Origin: Spirochaetia bacterium
Lineage (GTDB): Bacteria; Spirochaetota; UBA4802; UBA5550
DNA: 64,000 nucleotides
NCBI GenBank assembly: GCA_009885955.1
Contig: VFJS01000049.1
Location: forward strand, 44,091 to 108,090
Reading direction: 5' to 3'
Both the position numbers and the translations under genes were made by a program. Of this stretch, positions 1-9,854 are shown in pieces (position 1 is the stretch's first letter; every line of letters starts with the position of its first letter). The notes beneath the pieces are model-generated. The model saw nothing but the letters and a program-made list of their open reading frames with translations, was not told the origin of the DNA and did no database searches.

Positions 1-298
1 GAAACAACCACTTATCAATTCTTTCTGTTTCAGGTGAATTTTCAAAATGAATTCCTCTGTTTCGAAATGTTGTACTCATCCAAAATTCATTATATTTTTT
101 TCTAAAAATTCCTGGTTTTGGATCTTCCTTAACATTATCCTGGCCTCTAAACCAGGGACATTCCATTTCATTATTCCTTTTCCATTTTTTTGTATCTTCC
201 TTAATAGCATTTAAATAATTACTTAAAGAAGTCACTTCAGTGCATGGAACATTTTTTGAATATTCTTTAATTAATTTATTCACGTTATCCCTCACCAT
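1..298 (-). CDS. FRG-domain protein, N-terminal part (truncated by window edge)
   Basis: Not in the supplied ORF list. Manual minus-strand translation from ATG at 298: MVRDNVNKLIKEYSKNVPCTEVTSLSNYLNAIKEDTKKWKRNNEMECPWFRGQDNVKEDPKPGIFRKKYNEFWMSTTFRNRGIHFENSPETERIDKWLF..., open to position 1. The WFRGQ...PGIFRK...E pattern is typical of FRG domains. Overlaps the end of the upstream helicase fragment by 7 nt. Confidence 0.8.
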   Translation of the reverse strand, partial: MVRDNVNKLIKEYSKNVPCTEVTSLSNYLNAIKEDTKKWKRNNEMECPWFRGQDNVKEDPKPGIFRKKYNEFWMSTTFRNRGIHFENSPETERIDKWLF

Positions 299-1527
299 CC
301 CTTCTGCAGATACTTCTTTTTCTCAAATGAATCCAGCACTGTTTCACAAGACTCCCAGTCTATATGCTCAACTGTGCTGTTACGGATTTCAAAGGGATGC
401 TGCTCTGGGACAGAATCAATTATACTCTTAGCGTACTCAATATCATTTTCCGCCACCTTAACCCATACATCTTCCAGGACATCAGGAATCTGGCCGAACA
501 TATCATATATACTCTTTAAGCGATTAGACAGCAGACTGTGTACCCTGTCTTCCACTGAATCCTTATATCTAAGATTATATATCCATACATCATCCATGAC
601 CTGCCCGATACGTTGGATCCTTCCTTTCCGCTGTTCCAGCCGAGTAGGGTTCCATGGAAGGTCAAGATTTATTAAAGTGCTCAATGTCTGGAGGTTGAGC
701 CCCTCTGAGGCAGCATCCGTACCTATGAGAAGCTTGAGCTCTCTCTTTTTTACAATACTCTTGATTTCTTCTCTGCTTTTTCTATGAAATTCCCCATTTA
801 CAAAAATTCCCGATTTCTCCCCACCGGCATATAATCCAATGTTCAAATCTTTTCTTTCATTAGAAATCATTCCAGCAATCCAATATGCAGAATCATAGTA
901 TTGTGTGAAGATTATACAGCCACGATTTATCCAGTCATCGCTAAATAATATTTTAAGAATTATATGATATTTAGGATCATACTGAGTATTGGTTTTTAAC
1001 TTTTCTACAAAAAGCTGAAGCTCCAGTTTTTCTGCATCAGTGAGTTGTTTGATATCGCTCTGGTCACTAGTATTCGATTTCCTTCCCCGTTTCTCAACCT
1101 CTTCCTCATATATCAGCGCTTCTACATCATCATCTTCATATTCCTCATATTCTTCAACTTTTCCCCATTCCCTCAACATCTTCTCAGCAGTTTTTTGTCC
1201 GGCAAACATAGAACTCCCTACTCTTTTCAAAAGAAGGGTCTTTAAAAAACCTCCGCTGGGTACCCGCTTTTTCAGCATATCGCAGAACTTTTCAGCATGC
1301 TCATAGGCTTCCTTTAAATATGCAGGCAATATAACTGCGCCATTTTCATCCTCTCCATACTCTTTAATTTCTGATAATACATTATTTTTCATAAACTCTT
1401 TTGACCTCACCCCGCCTCCGGCGCGCCCTCTCCTGGTCATTTCGGCTCCGCTCAATGACCGGCGAAGTCCAAACGACCGATAGGGAGTACCGCGCTTGCC
1501 TGTATTGTCCTCGTTAATTTTCTCCAC
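292..1527 (-). pseudogene. C-terminal fragment of SNF2/DEAD-like helicase (helicase C domain only)
   Basis: LLIGTDAASEGLNLQTLSTLINLDLPWNPTRLEQRKGRIQRIGQ is a helicase C-terminal domain (motifs V/VI). No Walker A or DEAH in the ORF. The first ~45 aa (TGKRGTPYRSFGLRRSLSGAEMTRRGRAGGGVRSKEF) read through a GC-rich intergenic-type repeat. Recognisable helicase sequence starts near MKNNVLSEIKEY (ATG at 1392). Confidence 0.65.
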
Positions 1528-1580
1528 ATTATATCAATCAATTGCCGAGGCCACGGACGGCCGAGTCAATACATCGGTAT

Positions 1581-2039
1581 TCATTTGCATTTCAACACCA
1601 AACTCACAATTGATACTATCAGGGCAATAATTGAAATAATCAAAGACAATAACCATGATTTATTCTCTCTTATAACTGTTGTAAGCCAGCATTTGTCAGT
1701 TGCTGCAAGAATACCTTTTTCTGTTATATCAATTTGATTATTTGAATCTTTAATAAATTCACTGCTGTATAATCTTAAAATGGCCCTTTTATATTTTGCA
1801 TCAATTCTTTTATCCTTCTTTTCAATACTGTTTAGTTTCTTGATTTTTAAAGAAATACAAAGTAATTCAAAAGAACCAAGTTGAAAGCCGTCTTTTCCAA
1901 AACGGTCTTGTATTTCGTACTTGGTTATACCTTTATAAGCGGGAGATTTCTTGTTCAATAATACTGCAAGTTCATCCGGCGCTTTCCAGTATTGATAAAT
2001 GACAATAAGGATTTTTCTTTCAAAAATACTTATTGTCAT
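1581..2039 (-). CDS. Small protein with C-terminal transmembrane segment (tail-anchored), coupled to the methyltransferase
   Basis: 152 aa; ATGA-type overlap with the stop of the upstream methyltransferase ORF (2036-2039). C-terminus WLLSLIISIIALIVSIVSLVLKCK is one hydrophobic helix. N-terminal part looks helical, possibly winged-helix-like. Confidence 0.7.
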   Translation of the reverse strand: MTISIFERKILIVIYQYWKAPDELAVLLNKKSPAYKGITKYEIQDRFGKDGFQLGSFELLCISLKIKKLNSIEKKDKRIDAKYKRAILRLYSSEFIKDSNNQIDITEKGILAATDKCWLTTVIRENKSWLLSLIISIIALIVSIVSLVLKCK

Positions 2040-5000
2040 TGGTTTTCGCCTTCAACGATTTTTATCTCCTCCGGGGTTAAACCATACAGCTCATACACCA
2101 TGCGGTCAATTTCCTTTTCGTATTCTTTGACCTTTGTTTGTTTGCTTGGGTTTTGTTGATAGCCGTCGGATTGGGTGAGGGAGAGGATTTTATTGACGAT
2201 ATTGATGAATGGTTTTTGGTCATTGATACTTTGATAAATAATTTTTGGTATTGGTATTTGTGTGATATAATAATCGATAAAATGCATTGTCCGAATAGCT
2301 CTATTATATATAAAATTATAAGCATACCAGTTGCAAAAAGTTGATTGATAGTAAGCAAGTAAGAACTTTTTATCGATTTTATTATCTTTAACTTTTATTT
2401 CAACGCAAGTATCGTTTATCAATCTACGGTTAGCATCATAAAATATGGTAATACGAATGTGTGGGCATGGATTTTGGATATGAGCAATAATTTCCTGAGC
2501 AACAATTTTGTCTTCTTGATATTGTGACAAATATTTTTTTGCGATTGTTCCATTTAAAAATCTTATTTCTGATTTTAAACCATAATTATTAATATCTATT
2601 CCTTTTACACAAGCAACATTATTCTTAGGTTCAAATGATAAGTACTTTGTAATATTTGAAATCCCTATCTCTCCTTTAATAATATTTTCAGTATTTTCTA
2701 TTGAATTTTTAAATAATTTATTCATTAAACCAATTGGATAAAGCCCTTTATATATTTGTGCATTTTTTAAATCTTTTGAAAATATTTCTTTAATCTCAAA
2801 ATAACCATGATTATTTATACTGTTATCATTTTGATTTAATGTGATTATAGAAACATTATTTTTTCTTTGATTCTCTTTTATTAAAGAAAAAGAAACTTGT
2901 TCAAGTAAGACATTTTCAAATGCTTTGCTAACATCCATTAAATAAATTAATGAATTTTTAAGCCAAAGCTCTCTAACTTCTTTCCAAGATTGCCCATAAA
3001 GCGATTTCTTAGGAATTATTAATGTTAATATTCCATTTTTACTTGTTAATTTTTGATTTGAAAAAATGATAAATAATTCTGCAATATCACCCGAGGGAAA
3101 TGAAATGGATTTACTTTTTCTAAAATATTTCTTCTCTTCTTGACTTAATACATTTCTAAAACCATAAGGTGGGTTACCAATCACCACATCGAACCCTCCT
3201 TTAGAATGAAAAACCTCAGAGAAATATACTTCAAAATCAAACTCCGAGTGCCCGTTTGTAATCTGACTTATAAGGCCATCAATTTGTTTTTTATATTCCT
3301 GTTTCTTCGTAGGATTTGTTTCATTGAAATATAGCGGTTTTAATTTTTCCAGTTCCTCAAATAATCCGCTATTGAAAAGATTCTTTTCCACTCCCAGTAA
3401 TGAATTCCCGCAAACAATTTTATAATCCAGGTTTGGCAACGGTTTTATCTGTTTTATATCATCTTCATCAACAACAAGCGAAAGCCAGAGCCTAAGTTTT
3501 GCTATTTCTATGGCACCTGGATCAATATCAACACCGTAGAGTGATTTTTCTATACAATCTCGTTTGAAATGATAAACAGTTCTTCCTTGATCTTTAATAA
3601 AAGGGGTAAGGGCATTACGTGCCCGCACAATCTCGCTCATCATGCCAACTGGAAAAGCACCACTACCGATTGCTGGGTCGCAGACTTTTATGCCGGCAAG
3701 TTTTTGATCTATATCATCTGCTGATTTTCTAATGTTTTCAGGAATTTTATAGTAATAAGTGCCGGTTTCTTTACCCGATTTCTCCACATGAGCTTCGTTT
3801 TCGCTTACATGCTCACCATAATGCACAAAGGTTTCTATTTCTTCTTTCAGAATTTCAGGTTTAGAATTATGCGCAATGGTTAAATTAAGTTGTCCGGTTT
3901 TACCTTCGTTACCGAACATGTCAAATTGTTCATCACCGAGTTTTTCATAGGTGACTATGCCCTTATTCAATTCGGTATAAAGGTAATTGATAAGACTTTG
4001 CTGGCACATGTAATGTACGATTTCGCGAGGGGTATAATATACGCCATACTGCTTGTTAAATTTACTCTCATCTCCTTTTTTTCCGCTTTTTAAAGCCTTT
4101 TTAAATTCAGCATAATTATCCGGACGTATGGCATTAAATTTTTCATAAGCCTTGCCGAGAAGTTCCGGGTCAATGGCGACTTCTTTTTCCAGAGGTTCGT
4201 CTTCTTTAACGGTAAAATTATACCGGTCGAATATATCAAGAATACCGTCCCCGATATCGCCTTCTTTGGTTTTTTTGGTATTTGAAAAAAGCTCATTGGG
4301 AATAAAAATATCTGTATGCACCCAGTCATAGTTGTTCATGGGATCAAAAAGTCCGCCGTTTAAGAAAGGAATCTTGCAGTTGAAGTGGCTGTAATAGTGG
4401 TCATCGTGACTGCGGTCTATACGAAGCGCATCGTAAAAAAGTGGTTCGAGTATATCATTGAAAAAGTTATTAAATGTGCTATGTTTCTTTTTAAAAAGTT
4501 CGCGTAAAAATTGTTTTGAACCGGTTCCCCATTCAGAGTCTCTTTGTACTCCAAACCACCCTTTTTTTTGCAGAAAATAAAGAAATACTATTTGCCCCAG
4601 GAGTTTTTTGGCAAAATCAACGGTATTTACTCCTTTTTTATCAAAGTCATTTTTAATGATAGTATCATCTTTTATGACCTTATCAAGTTCTTCTTTTGTT
4701 TTAAGGAAAAGATCACGGTATTCTATAAAAAATTTTTTTGTTACTTTTTCAATATTGAATGAATCTTCAATTTCTGACAATGTCGGGTTATGGTCGTCGT
4801 TTGTTATAAGGGGCATAAGACGGCTTTGGGCAGTATGGCTGTTTTCATGAGTACCTACAAGAAATGACCATCGCCGTGCCGGAGTAAAATCCTCTATTAT
4901 TTTTGTTTTACCGTCTTTTTTCTCAAACCGGTAATCCATTTTAACCAGTGAAAATCGCCAGTCATCGTTGTCTGGGGAAACAAAAGCAACCAGAGCGGCG

Positions 5001-5323
5001 TCCTTCATCTCACCACCACGGCTGCCGTTCAAATACTTTGCGATATAATTTCTCTGCATTGTCCGGGCTCGTTCAATGGATGTTTCTTTTTTAAGCTGGA
5101 CTATGAGGATGTCGATTTTATGTTCGCCGTCGTTGTATTTGCCGATTCTTTCAAGGGATGTTATATGCTCTTTAAATGAATCATGGATATAATTCCCCTT
5201 GTAGGTGAATGGAGCCTCTTCAATTTGATTGAGAAGATTTTTTATGAAATATGTAAATCTGGTTTTATCAAATGAATTTTCAAATGTGACTTTTACAATT
5301 TTTGCCGCTTGCTTTTTTTCCAT
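2036..5323 (-). CDS. Eco57I-like class I SAM-dependent DNA methyltransferase / putative type IIG restriction-modification enzyme
   Basis: 1095 aa; VCDPAIGSGAFPVGMMSEI (SAM-binding motif I) and VVIGNPPYGF (NPPY catalytic motif of N6-adenine MTases); long N-terminal domain (HKIDILIVQLKKETSIERARTMQRNYIAKYL) and C-terminal target-recognition-like region. Confidence 0.85.
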   Translation of the reverse strand: MEKKQAAKIVKVTFENSFDKTRFTYFIKNLLNQIEEAPFTYKGNYIHDSFKEHITSLERIGKYNDGEHKIDILIVQLKKETSIERARTMQRNYIAKYLNGSRGGEMKDAALVAFVSPDNDDWRFSLVKMDYRFEKKDGKTKIIEDFTPARRWSFLVGTHENSHTAQSRLMPLITNDDHNPTLSEIEDSFNIEKVTKKFFIEYRDLFLKTKEELDKVIKDDTIIKNDFDKKGVNTVDFAKKLLGQIVFLYFLQKKGWFGVQRDSEWGTGSKQFLRELFKKKHSTFNNFFNDILEPLFYDALRIDRSHDDHYYSHFNCKIPFLNGGLFDPMNNYDWVHTDIFIPNELFSNTKKTKEGDIGDGILDIFDRYNFTVKEDEPLEKEVAIDPELLGKAYEKFNAIRPDNYAEFKKALKSGKKGDESKFNKQYGVYYTPREIVHYMCQQSLINYLYTELNKGIVTYEKLGDEQFDMFGNEGKTGQLNLTIAHNSKPEILKEEIETFVHYGEHVSENEAHVEKSGKETGTYYYKIPENIRKSADDIDQKLAGIKVCDPAIGSGAFPVGMMSEIVRARNALTPFIKDQGRTVYHFKRDCIEKSLYGVDIDPGAIEIAKLRLWLSLVVDEDDIKQIKPLPNLDYKIVCGNSLLGVEKNLFNSGLFEELEKLKPLYFNETNPTKKQEYKKQIDGLISQITNGHSEFDFEVYFSEVFHSKGGFDVVIGNPPYGFRNVLSQEEKKYFRKSKSISFPSGDIAELFIIFSNQKLTSKNGILTLIIPKKSLYGQSWKEVRELWLKNSLIYLMDVSKAFENVLLEQVSFSLIKENQRKNNVSIITLNQNDNSINNHGYFEIKEIFSKDLKNAQIYKGLYPIGLMNKLFKNSIENTENIIKGEIGISNITKYLSFEPKNNVACVKGIDINNYGLKSEIRFLNGTIAKKYLSQYQEDKIVAQEIIAHIQNPCPHIRITIFYDANRRLINDTCVEIKVKDNKIDKKFLLAYYQSTFCNWYAYNFIYNRAIRTMHFIDYYITQIPIPKIIYQSINDQKPFINIVNKILSLTQSDGYQQNPSKQTKVKEYEKEIDRMVYELYGLTPEEIKIVEGENQ

Positions 5324-5439
5324 TATATTTTTCCTGCAATAGTTAAAAATACTTGACTTCCAGATACTTGTATTGATATTTTGTTAGTAAGTCCTTGAAC
5401 AGCGAAAGCAGGCTCCATGCCTTGTGCGGCGAAAGTCGC

Positions 5440-6228
5440 CTAGCTGTCTAAAGGACTTATTTTATTTATATCAAATGGATTTTTAGAGTTATAATAATTA
5501 TTTGGATATTTCGCTGTATCAAAAATATCCTGGATCAAGATTACTTTATCTTTAATAAAATTATAATATCTCATATCTTTTTTTTCATAAGTACGGTTTA
5601 AAGACCATAACAAATAGTCGATAACCTGTAGTAGCGCAATGTGAGACGGTTCTTGTATAAAAATTCTTATTGAATTATTGCTTTCACTCCCCCATTTTTT
5701 TTGAAAAGTTTCTTTCGATTTTTCAAGCGCAGATTTCATATTTTCTTCACGAAGCACATTCCCCATTTTAGAAAAATAAATATCAATTTCGGAATAGAGG
5801 TGAAGACGATTTTCAAATAGTTTTTCTACCATGTATTCATAAAACCGGGATGTTTTATTATTAAACTTTTTTTTGAATTGATCTGCATTTTTTCGCCCAA
5901 CAACAACAAAACATTGAATGTCCATTTTTATGATCTCTTTAAATACTTTTTCACGAACCTCCGGGCAGTCATCTTTTGCATGAAAGTGTTTAATTGATTT
6001 TGACAATGAGGGTATTAAGGAGAGATAACGATCATTTTGTAAATCATTTCTTATTTTTTCCAGGGCTTTATGAATTACATTAGGATTCTTACATTCCAGA
6101 AAACCCACAATAAAAACCCTGCTGGCTTTGCCGGTTTTAACAAGATCAATCCCTTTTTTGTCAAAAAAAACAGTATCCCCGGATTCATCTACATAGTAAT
6201 ACATTTTTCCCATTTCTACAGTTTTCAT
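5440..6228 (-). CDS. DUF3800 domain-containing protein
   Basis: 262 aa; YYYVDESGDTVFFDK at N-terminus, IDYLLWSLNRTYEKKDMRYYNFIKDKV near C-terminus, typical of DUF3800. 16 nt downstream of the helicase stop. Confidence 0.8.
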   Translation of the reverse strand: MKTVEMGKMYYYVDESGDTVFFDKKGIDLVKTGKASRVFIVGFLECKNPNVIHKALEKIRNDLQNDRYLSLIPSLSKSIKHFHAKDDCPEVREKVFKEIIKMDIQCFVVVGRKNADQFKKKFNNKTSRFYEYMVEKLFENRLHLYSEIDIYFSKMGNVLREENMKSALEKSKETFQKKWGSESNNSIRIFIQEPSHIALLQVIDYLLWSLNRTYEKKDMRYYNFIKDKVILIQDIFDTAKYPNNYYNSKNPFDINKISPLDS

Positions 6229-6244
6229 GATACGTCAATCCCGG

Positions 6245-9200
6245 TTATTTCCCACTCAGATACATTGAAAGAATGACTTCCCGTTTACCTGAGGTATGAG
6301 GGTTTTGTTCAACATAATGTCTTTCCAAAAGTCTTGAAGGTATATTGGTTTGTAATATTGCAAGGACTTTTAATGGATTTTGCATTTCAGCATCAAGTTC
6401 ATTAAGGGCTTTAAGCGTTTCTTTTGTTGTTTGCTTAGGAAGGCCGCCTTCTTCGAGACGTATAAATATTTTTTTTAAATACATTTCCTGATCGTCCGTA
6501 AGCTGCTTTGTTGTTTTAAAAACAGCTTTTATTATTTTTAAAATTTTGAAAGCACTGTCTTTCCCACGCCGAGATTGCGGGTCAATCATGTCTTCTGTTG
6601 TGGTAATGGTGAAAGCCTCTTTGTTTTTATCGAGAAAATCGTAAATATGTGCGGGTAATTTCTGACGTTTTTCTGTTTCTAAACATTCAATCATTTCAGC
6701 AGCGCTTAGAAAATCAAGTTCCTTTGTCTCAATGTTTGCTCCAGACATGAAAAACTTTTGTAATTTACCACGTCGGAAATAGGTAATAAGAAAATCTTTA
6801 TTATTTATATCGGTTTTAGCAGAGCGAGCTTTCTTGGGCAGTCGTTTAATTACCTCAAATAGATCAGGTTTTTTATCCCGTATTTCCTTAATAATTTGTA
6901 AATATTTCAATTCGCTTGATTCGTTCTCATCTTCTCCAGTAAGAGTCTTTTTAGAAATGAGCCGGTTGAAAAGTTCGTGAGACCCAACCGGTTCACCTTC
7001 GGTGAGAAGCGCAGCGTCTCCGCCGAGAAGTGTTAAAAATGCGTTGATTTTTGCTTCAGCGGCTTCTTTTAATTTTATCTGGTCATTCGATTGTTTCGTT
7101 GGAAAAAAGTTAAATGTGTAAATAACGTCAAAAATCGTATCAACACGGTTAATGCGGCCGACCCTTTGCATCATCCGAGTCGGGTTCCATGGAATGTCAT
7201 AATTGATTACAACATTGGAACGATGCAGGTTAACGCCTTCAGATAATACTTCGGTTGAAATAAGAATGCGGTAATCATCTTTCGGATGACGAGATTTAGC
7301 ATCAAAATTTTCAATGACTTTATCTCGAATAGCTTCGCTGGAACCACCTGAAAAACAAAGAGCGGTGTTCGGAAATGATTCGTTAATATGGGTTGAAAGA
7401 TATTCAGCCGTTTCCTTTGATTCGGTAAAAATTATGAGTTTATTTTCTTTAAGAATTTTGTTTTTATTGAGTTGTAATTTAAAAGATATAAGTTTGGGAT
7501 CACGATTGATTCTTTGCCATAATACTTTTATATTCTGTAATATTTTCAGATCGTTTTGTAAATCATTGATGAACTCTTCTCTGAATGAATCACTTGAATA
7601 TTTTTCAGCTTTACCCTCATCAATAAGCCGTTGGATAGCTACGTCATCATCATTTTCAAGAAACTCAAATATTTTATTTGTATGTTTCTTGCTTACATAA
7701 ACATTACCTTTTTCAAATTCCTTAATGAACATCTCATAGGAATAGATAAACCTGTCCACGGAATTCTTAAAAGCAAAAAAACTACTTTCAAGCCTCTTAA
7801 TGAGAAGAATTTTCATGAATTTTCCCATATTTTTTTGAGACTGTTCTTCAAGCTGGTCGAGACCACTTATGGAATACAACATTGGCATATAGCGGGCATA
7901 AGTAAATTTCTGAGATATCAGTTCAATTGTTGTGGTAAATATTTCGTCTTCTTGCTCATTAAGTTCATAGAATAATGGTTCCGGATTTTCCACTTCAGGG
8001 AATTTTAAATTCTGTGTTTTCAAATCATTGGAAAAAAATTTAACTATCTCGGTTCTGGTTCTTCGAACCATAAGGTACTTTAATACTTTTTCCCTTATTT
8101 CACGGGCATTTTCTTTTATTGTTTTGATGAATTCAGTGTAATCACGCTGGCGGTCAAGATTCTTTAGTTTCTTATCAAGACTGTTAAAGAAAGATTCAAG
8201 GTCTGGCAAGTTGGGTATAGTGCTTTTCCGGGAGTTTTGAAATAATTTAATTTGAGCTAATATATCTTTTGGTGAATTATTATATGGAGTAGCGGTAACC
8301 AGTATGACCCGTTTTCCTCGGCAAATCTCAGCTAATTTTTCATATGTTATTGTAGTTTCAGTTCTGAAACGGTGAGCCTCATCAATGATTATATTGGTAT
8401 ATTTTTCAGTACCTTTATTAATAATGTCATCGAGTTTTCCGATTGATTCAAAGTCTGCTGGTGTTCTGAAATCAGAAAAAGCATTAGGCCATGACCCTGG
8501 ATTATCTTTATTAAGTAGTACAGGAGGTGCAATAATTAATGTTCTACCATTAAGTTGTCCGGACAATAATGTTGCAATGTAAGTTTTACCAAGACCAACA
8601 ACGTCTGCAATAAAAACACCACCGTATTCTTCCAATATTTTTTTTGCATTTAATACGGCCTGTTCCTGATACTCAAGTTTCATGAAGTCTTGGGGTAAAT
8701 ACTTTGCAAATACTTCATCGGATTGACTCAATTCATCTTTGAAATATTCATAGAGTTGTTTTAAATAAAGCTGGTGAGGCGTAATATTTTGATTCAGCCA
8801 TGTTTTATTCTCAATTGTCTGGATATATTTTTCACTGACATCAACTGAATCCTTCCAGAGGTCTTCAAATTTATTTTTGGCGAAATGATAATCAGCGCTG
8901 TTTTTTAATTCGACATTAAATTCAAGATTATCTACAAGCCCAGCCTGTGTTAAATTACTTGAACCGGTTATTACCCTTCCTACATCTCTGTCTCCTTCTT
9001 TAAAACTTAATAGATAAAGTTTTGCATGAATGTTCGCACTTGGATAGGCTCTGATTTCAAGTTTTTTGCTGTGAATCCATTCAATAAATTTTACTACACC
9101 ACGCTCAACATTACTATTATCCTGGGAATCTTCCAGTTCTTTTTCAATATAACCCTCAATAACCTGTTTTGTTTCTGCATGAGAAAAAGGTAAGGATTGT

Positions 9201-9436
9201 TGTTGATCGTCGTTACCAACGGTTATTAAATCATATATTTTTCTGTCTGTACTAATTCCAATAAGGATTCTAATTTTTTCTGTATTTTCCAATGAATTAT
9301 AAATTGCATAAAATCCACTTGTAAAAAAGTACCCTACGAGGCAGTCAAAAAGTTTAGAATCTTTAATCAAGACTTCAAATCTTTCTTTAAGATGTTTGCC
9401 TTCCTCATTTGTTATAAAAGTTAGGTCTGTACTCAC
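6245..9436 (-). CDS. Phospholipase D-like domain + DEAH/SNF2 superfamily 2 helicase (defence-type)
   Basis: 1063 aa, GTG start. PLD/HKD-like IHAKLYLLSF...ITGSSNLTQAGL; Walker A VVGLGKTYIA; IIIDEAHRFR; STEVLSEGVNLHRSNVVINYDIPWNPTRMMQRVGRINR. Confidence 0.88.
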   Translation of the reverse strand: MSTDLTFITNEEGKHLKERFEVLIKDSKLFDCLVGYFFTSGFYAIYNSLENTEKIRILIGISTDRKIYDLITVGNDDQQQSLPFSHAETKQVIEGYIEKELEDSQDNSNVERGVVKFIEWIHSKKLEIRAYPSANIHAKLYLLSFKEGDRDVGRVITGSSNLTQAGLVDNLEFNVELKNSADYHFAKNKFEDLWKDSVDVSEKYIQTIENKTWLNQNITPHQLYLKQLYEYFKDELSQSDEVFAKYLPQDFMKLEYQEQAVLNAKKILEEYGGVFIADVVGLGKTYIATLLSGQLNGRTLIIAPPVLLNKDNPGSWPNAFSDFRTPADFESIGKLDDIINKGTEKYTNIIIDEAHRFRTETTITYEKLAEICRGKRVILVTATPYNNSPKDILAQIKLFQNSRKSTIPNLPDLESFFNSLDKKLKNLDRQRDYTEFIKTIKENAREIREKVLKYLMVRRTRTEIVKFFSNDLKTQNLKFPEVENPEPLFYELNEQEDEIFTTTIELISQKFTYARYMPMLYSISGLDQLEEQSQKNMGKFMKILLIKRLESSFFAFKNSVDRFIYSYEMFIKEFEKGNVYVSKKHTNKIFEFLENDDDVAIQRLIDEGKAEKYSSDSFREEFINDLQNDLKILQNIKVLWQRINRDPKLISFKLQLNKNKILKENKLIIFTESKETAEYLSTHINESFPNTALCFSGGSSEAIRDKVIENFDAKSRHPKDDYRILISTEVLSEGVNLHRSNVVINYDIPWNPTRMMQRVGRINRVDTIFDVIYTFNFFPTKQSNDQIKLKEAAEAKINAFLTLLGGDAALLTEGEPVGSHELFNRLISKKTLTGEDENESSELKYLQIIKEIRDKKPDLFEVIKRLPKKARSAKTDINNKDFLITYFRRGKLQKFFMSGANIETKELDFLSAAEMIECLETEKRQKLPAHIYDFLDKNKEAFTITTTEDMIDPQSRRGKDSAFKILKIIKAVFKTTKQLTDDQEMYLKKIFIRLEEGGLPKQTTKETLKALNELDAEMQNPLKVLAILQTNIPSRLLERHYVEQNPHTSGKREVILSMYLSGK

Positions 9437-9613
9437 GTTTTACCTAAAAAAATTTACATGCCATTTAGTAATTTGAATTATGAACCTTATCAAAAGTACA
9501 TGGGTTTATTTAATAATAATTTAGAAATCATAACATGACAACCATTTGTCAAGCCTTATAAATATTTTTAATGAGTACCATATCATGATGTTATTAATGC
9601 ACCCTCCCCCCCC

Positions 9614-9754
9614 TCAGCACACGTCCTCTTCCGAATTGTCCCAAAAAATCTCAAGGATCATCCACTGGTCTTCAATGTATTTATTAATTCCCCCGGCATA
9701 GGCTCCGGCGTTTATCAAAATGGTTACAATCAGAATAAAAAATTTTGTTTTCAT
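9614..9754 (-). CDS. Possible small secreted peptide
   Basis: Internal start of ORF 9614..9841: MKTKFFILIVTILINAGAYAGGINKYIEDQWMILEIFWDNSEEDVC, signal-peptide-like N-terminus, purine-rich GGGAGG upstream. Confidence 0.35.
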   Translation of the reverse strand: MKTKFFILIVTILINAGAYAGGINKYIEDQWMILEIFWDNSEEDVC

Positions 9755-9854
9755 AAAACGCCCTACCTCCCGGCCGCCGGCAAAAATTATAACCGGGGCT
9801 GATTTTTTTATATTTTTGAGCGGCCATTCACGCAATTCCAATATACCCTATGAC

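Noticed and set aside
2036-5323. Calling the methyltransferase BREX PglX
   Set aside because: No recognisable PglZ, BrxC, BrxB, BrxA or BrxL partners in the window; Eco57I/type IIG-like is the more conservative label.
9606-9613. C8 homopolymer beside the small ORF 9614 as a phase switch
   Set aside because: It lies just after the stop codon of a weakly supported ORF, so length change would not alter the frame of a convincing gene.
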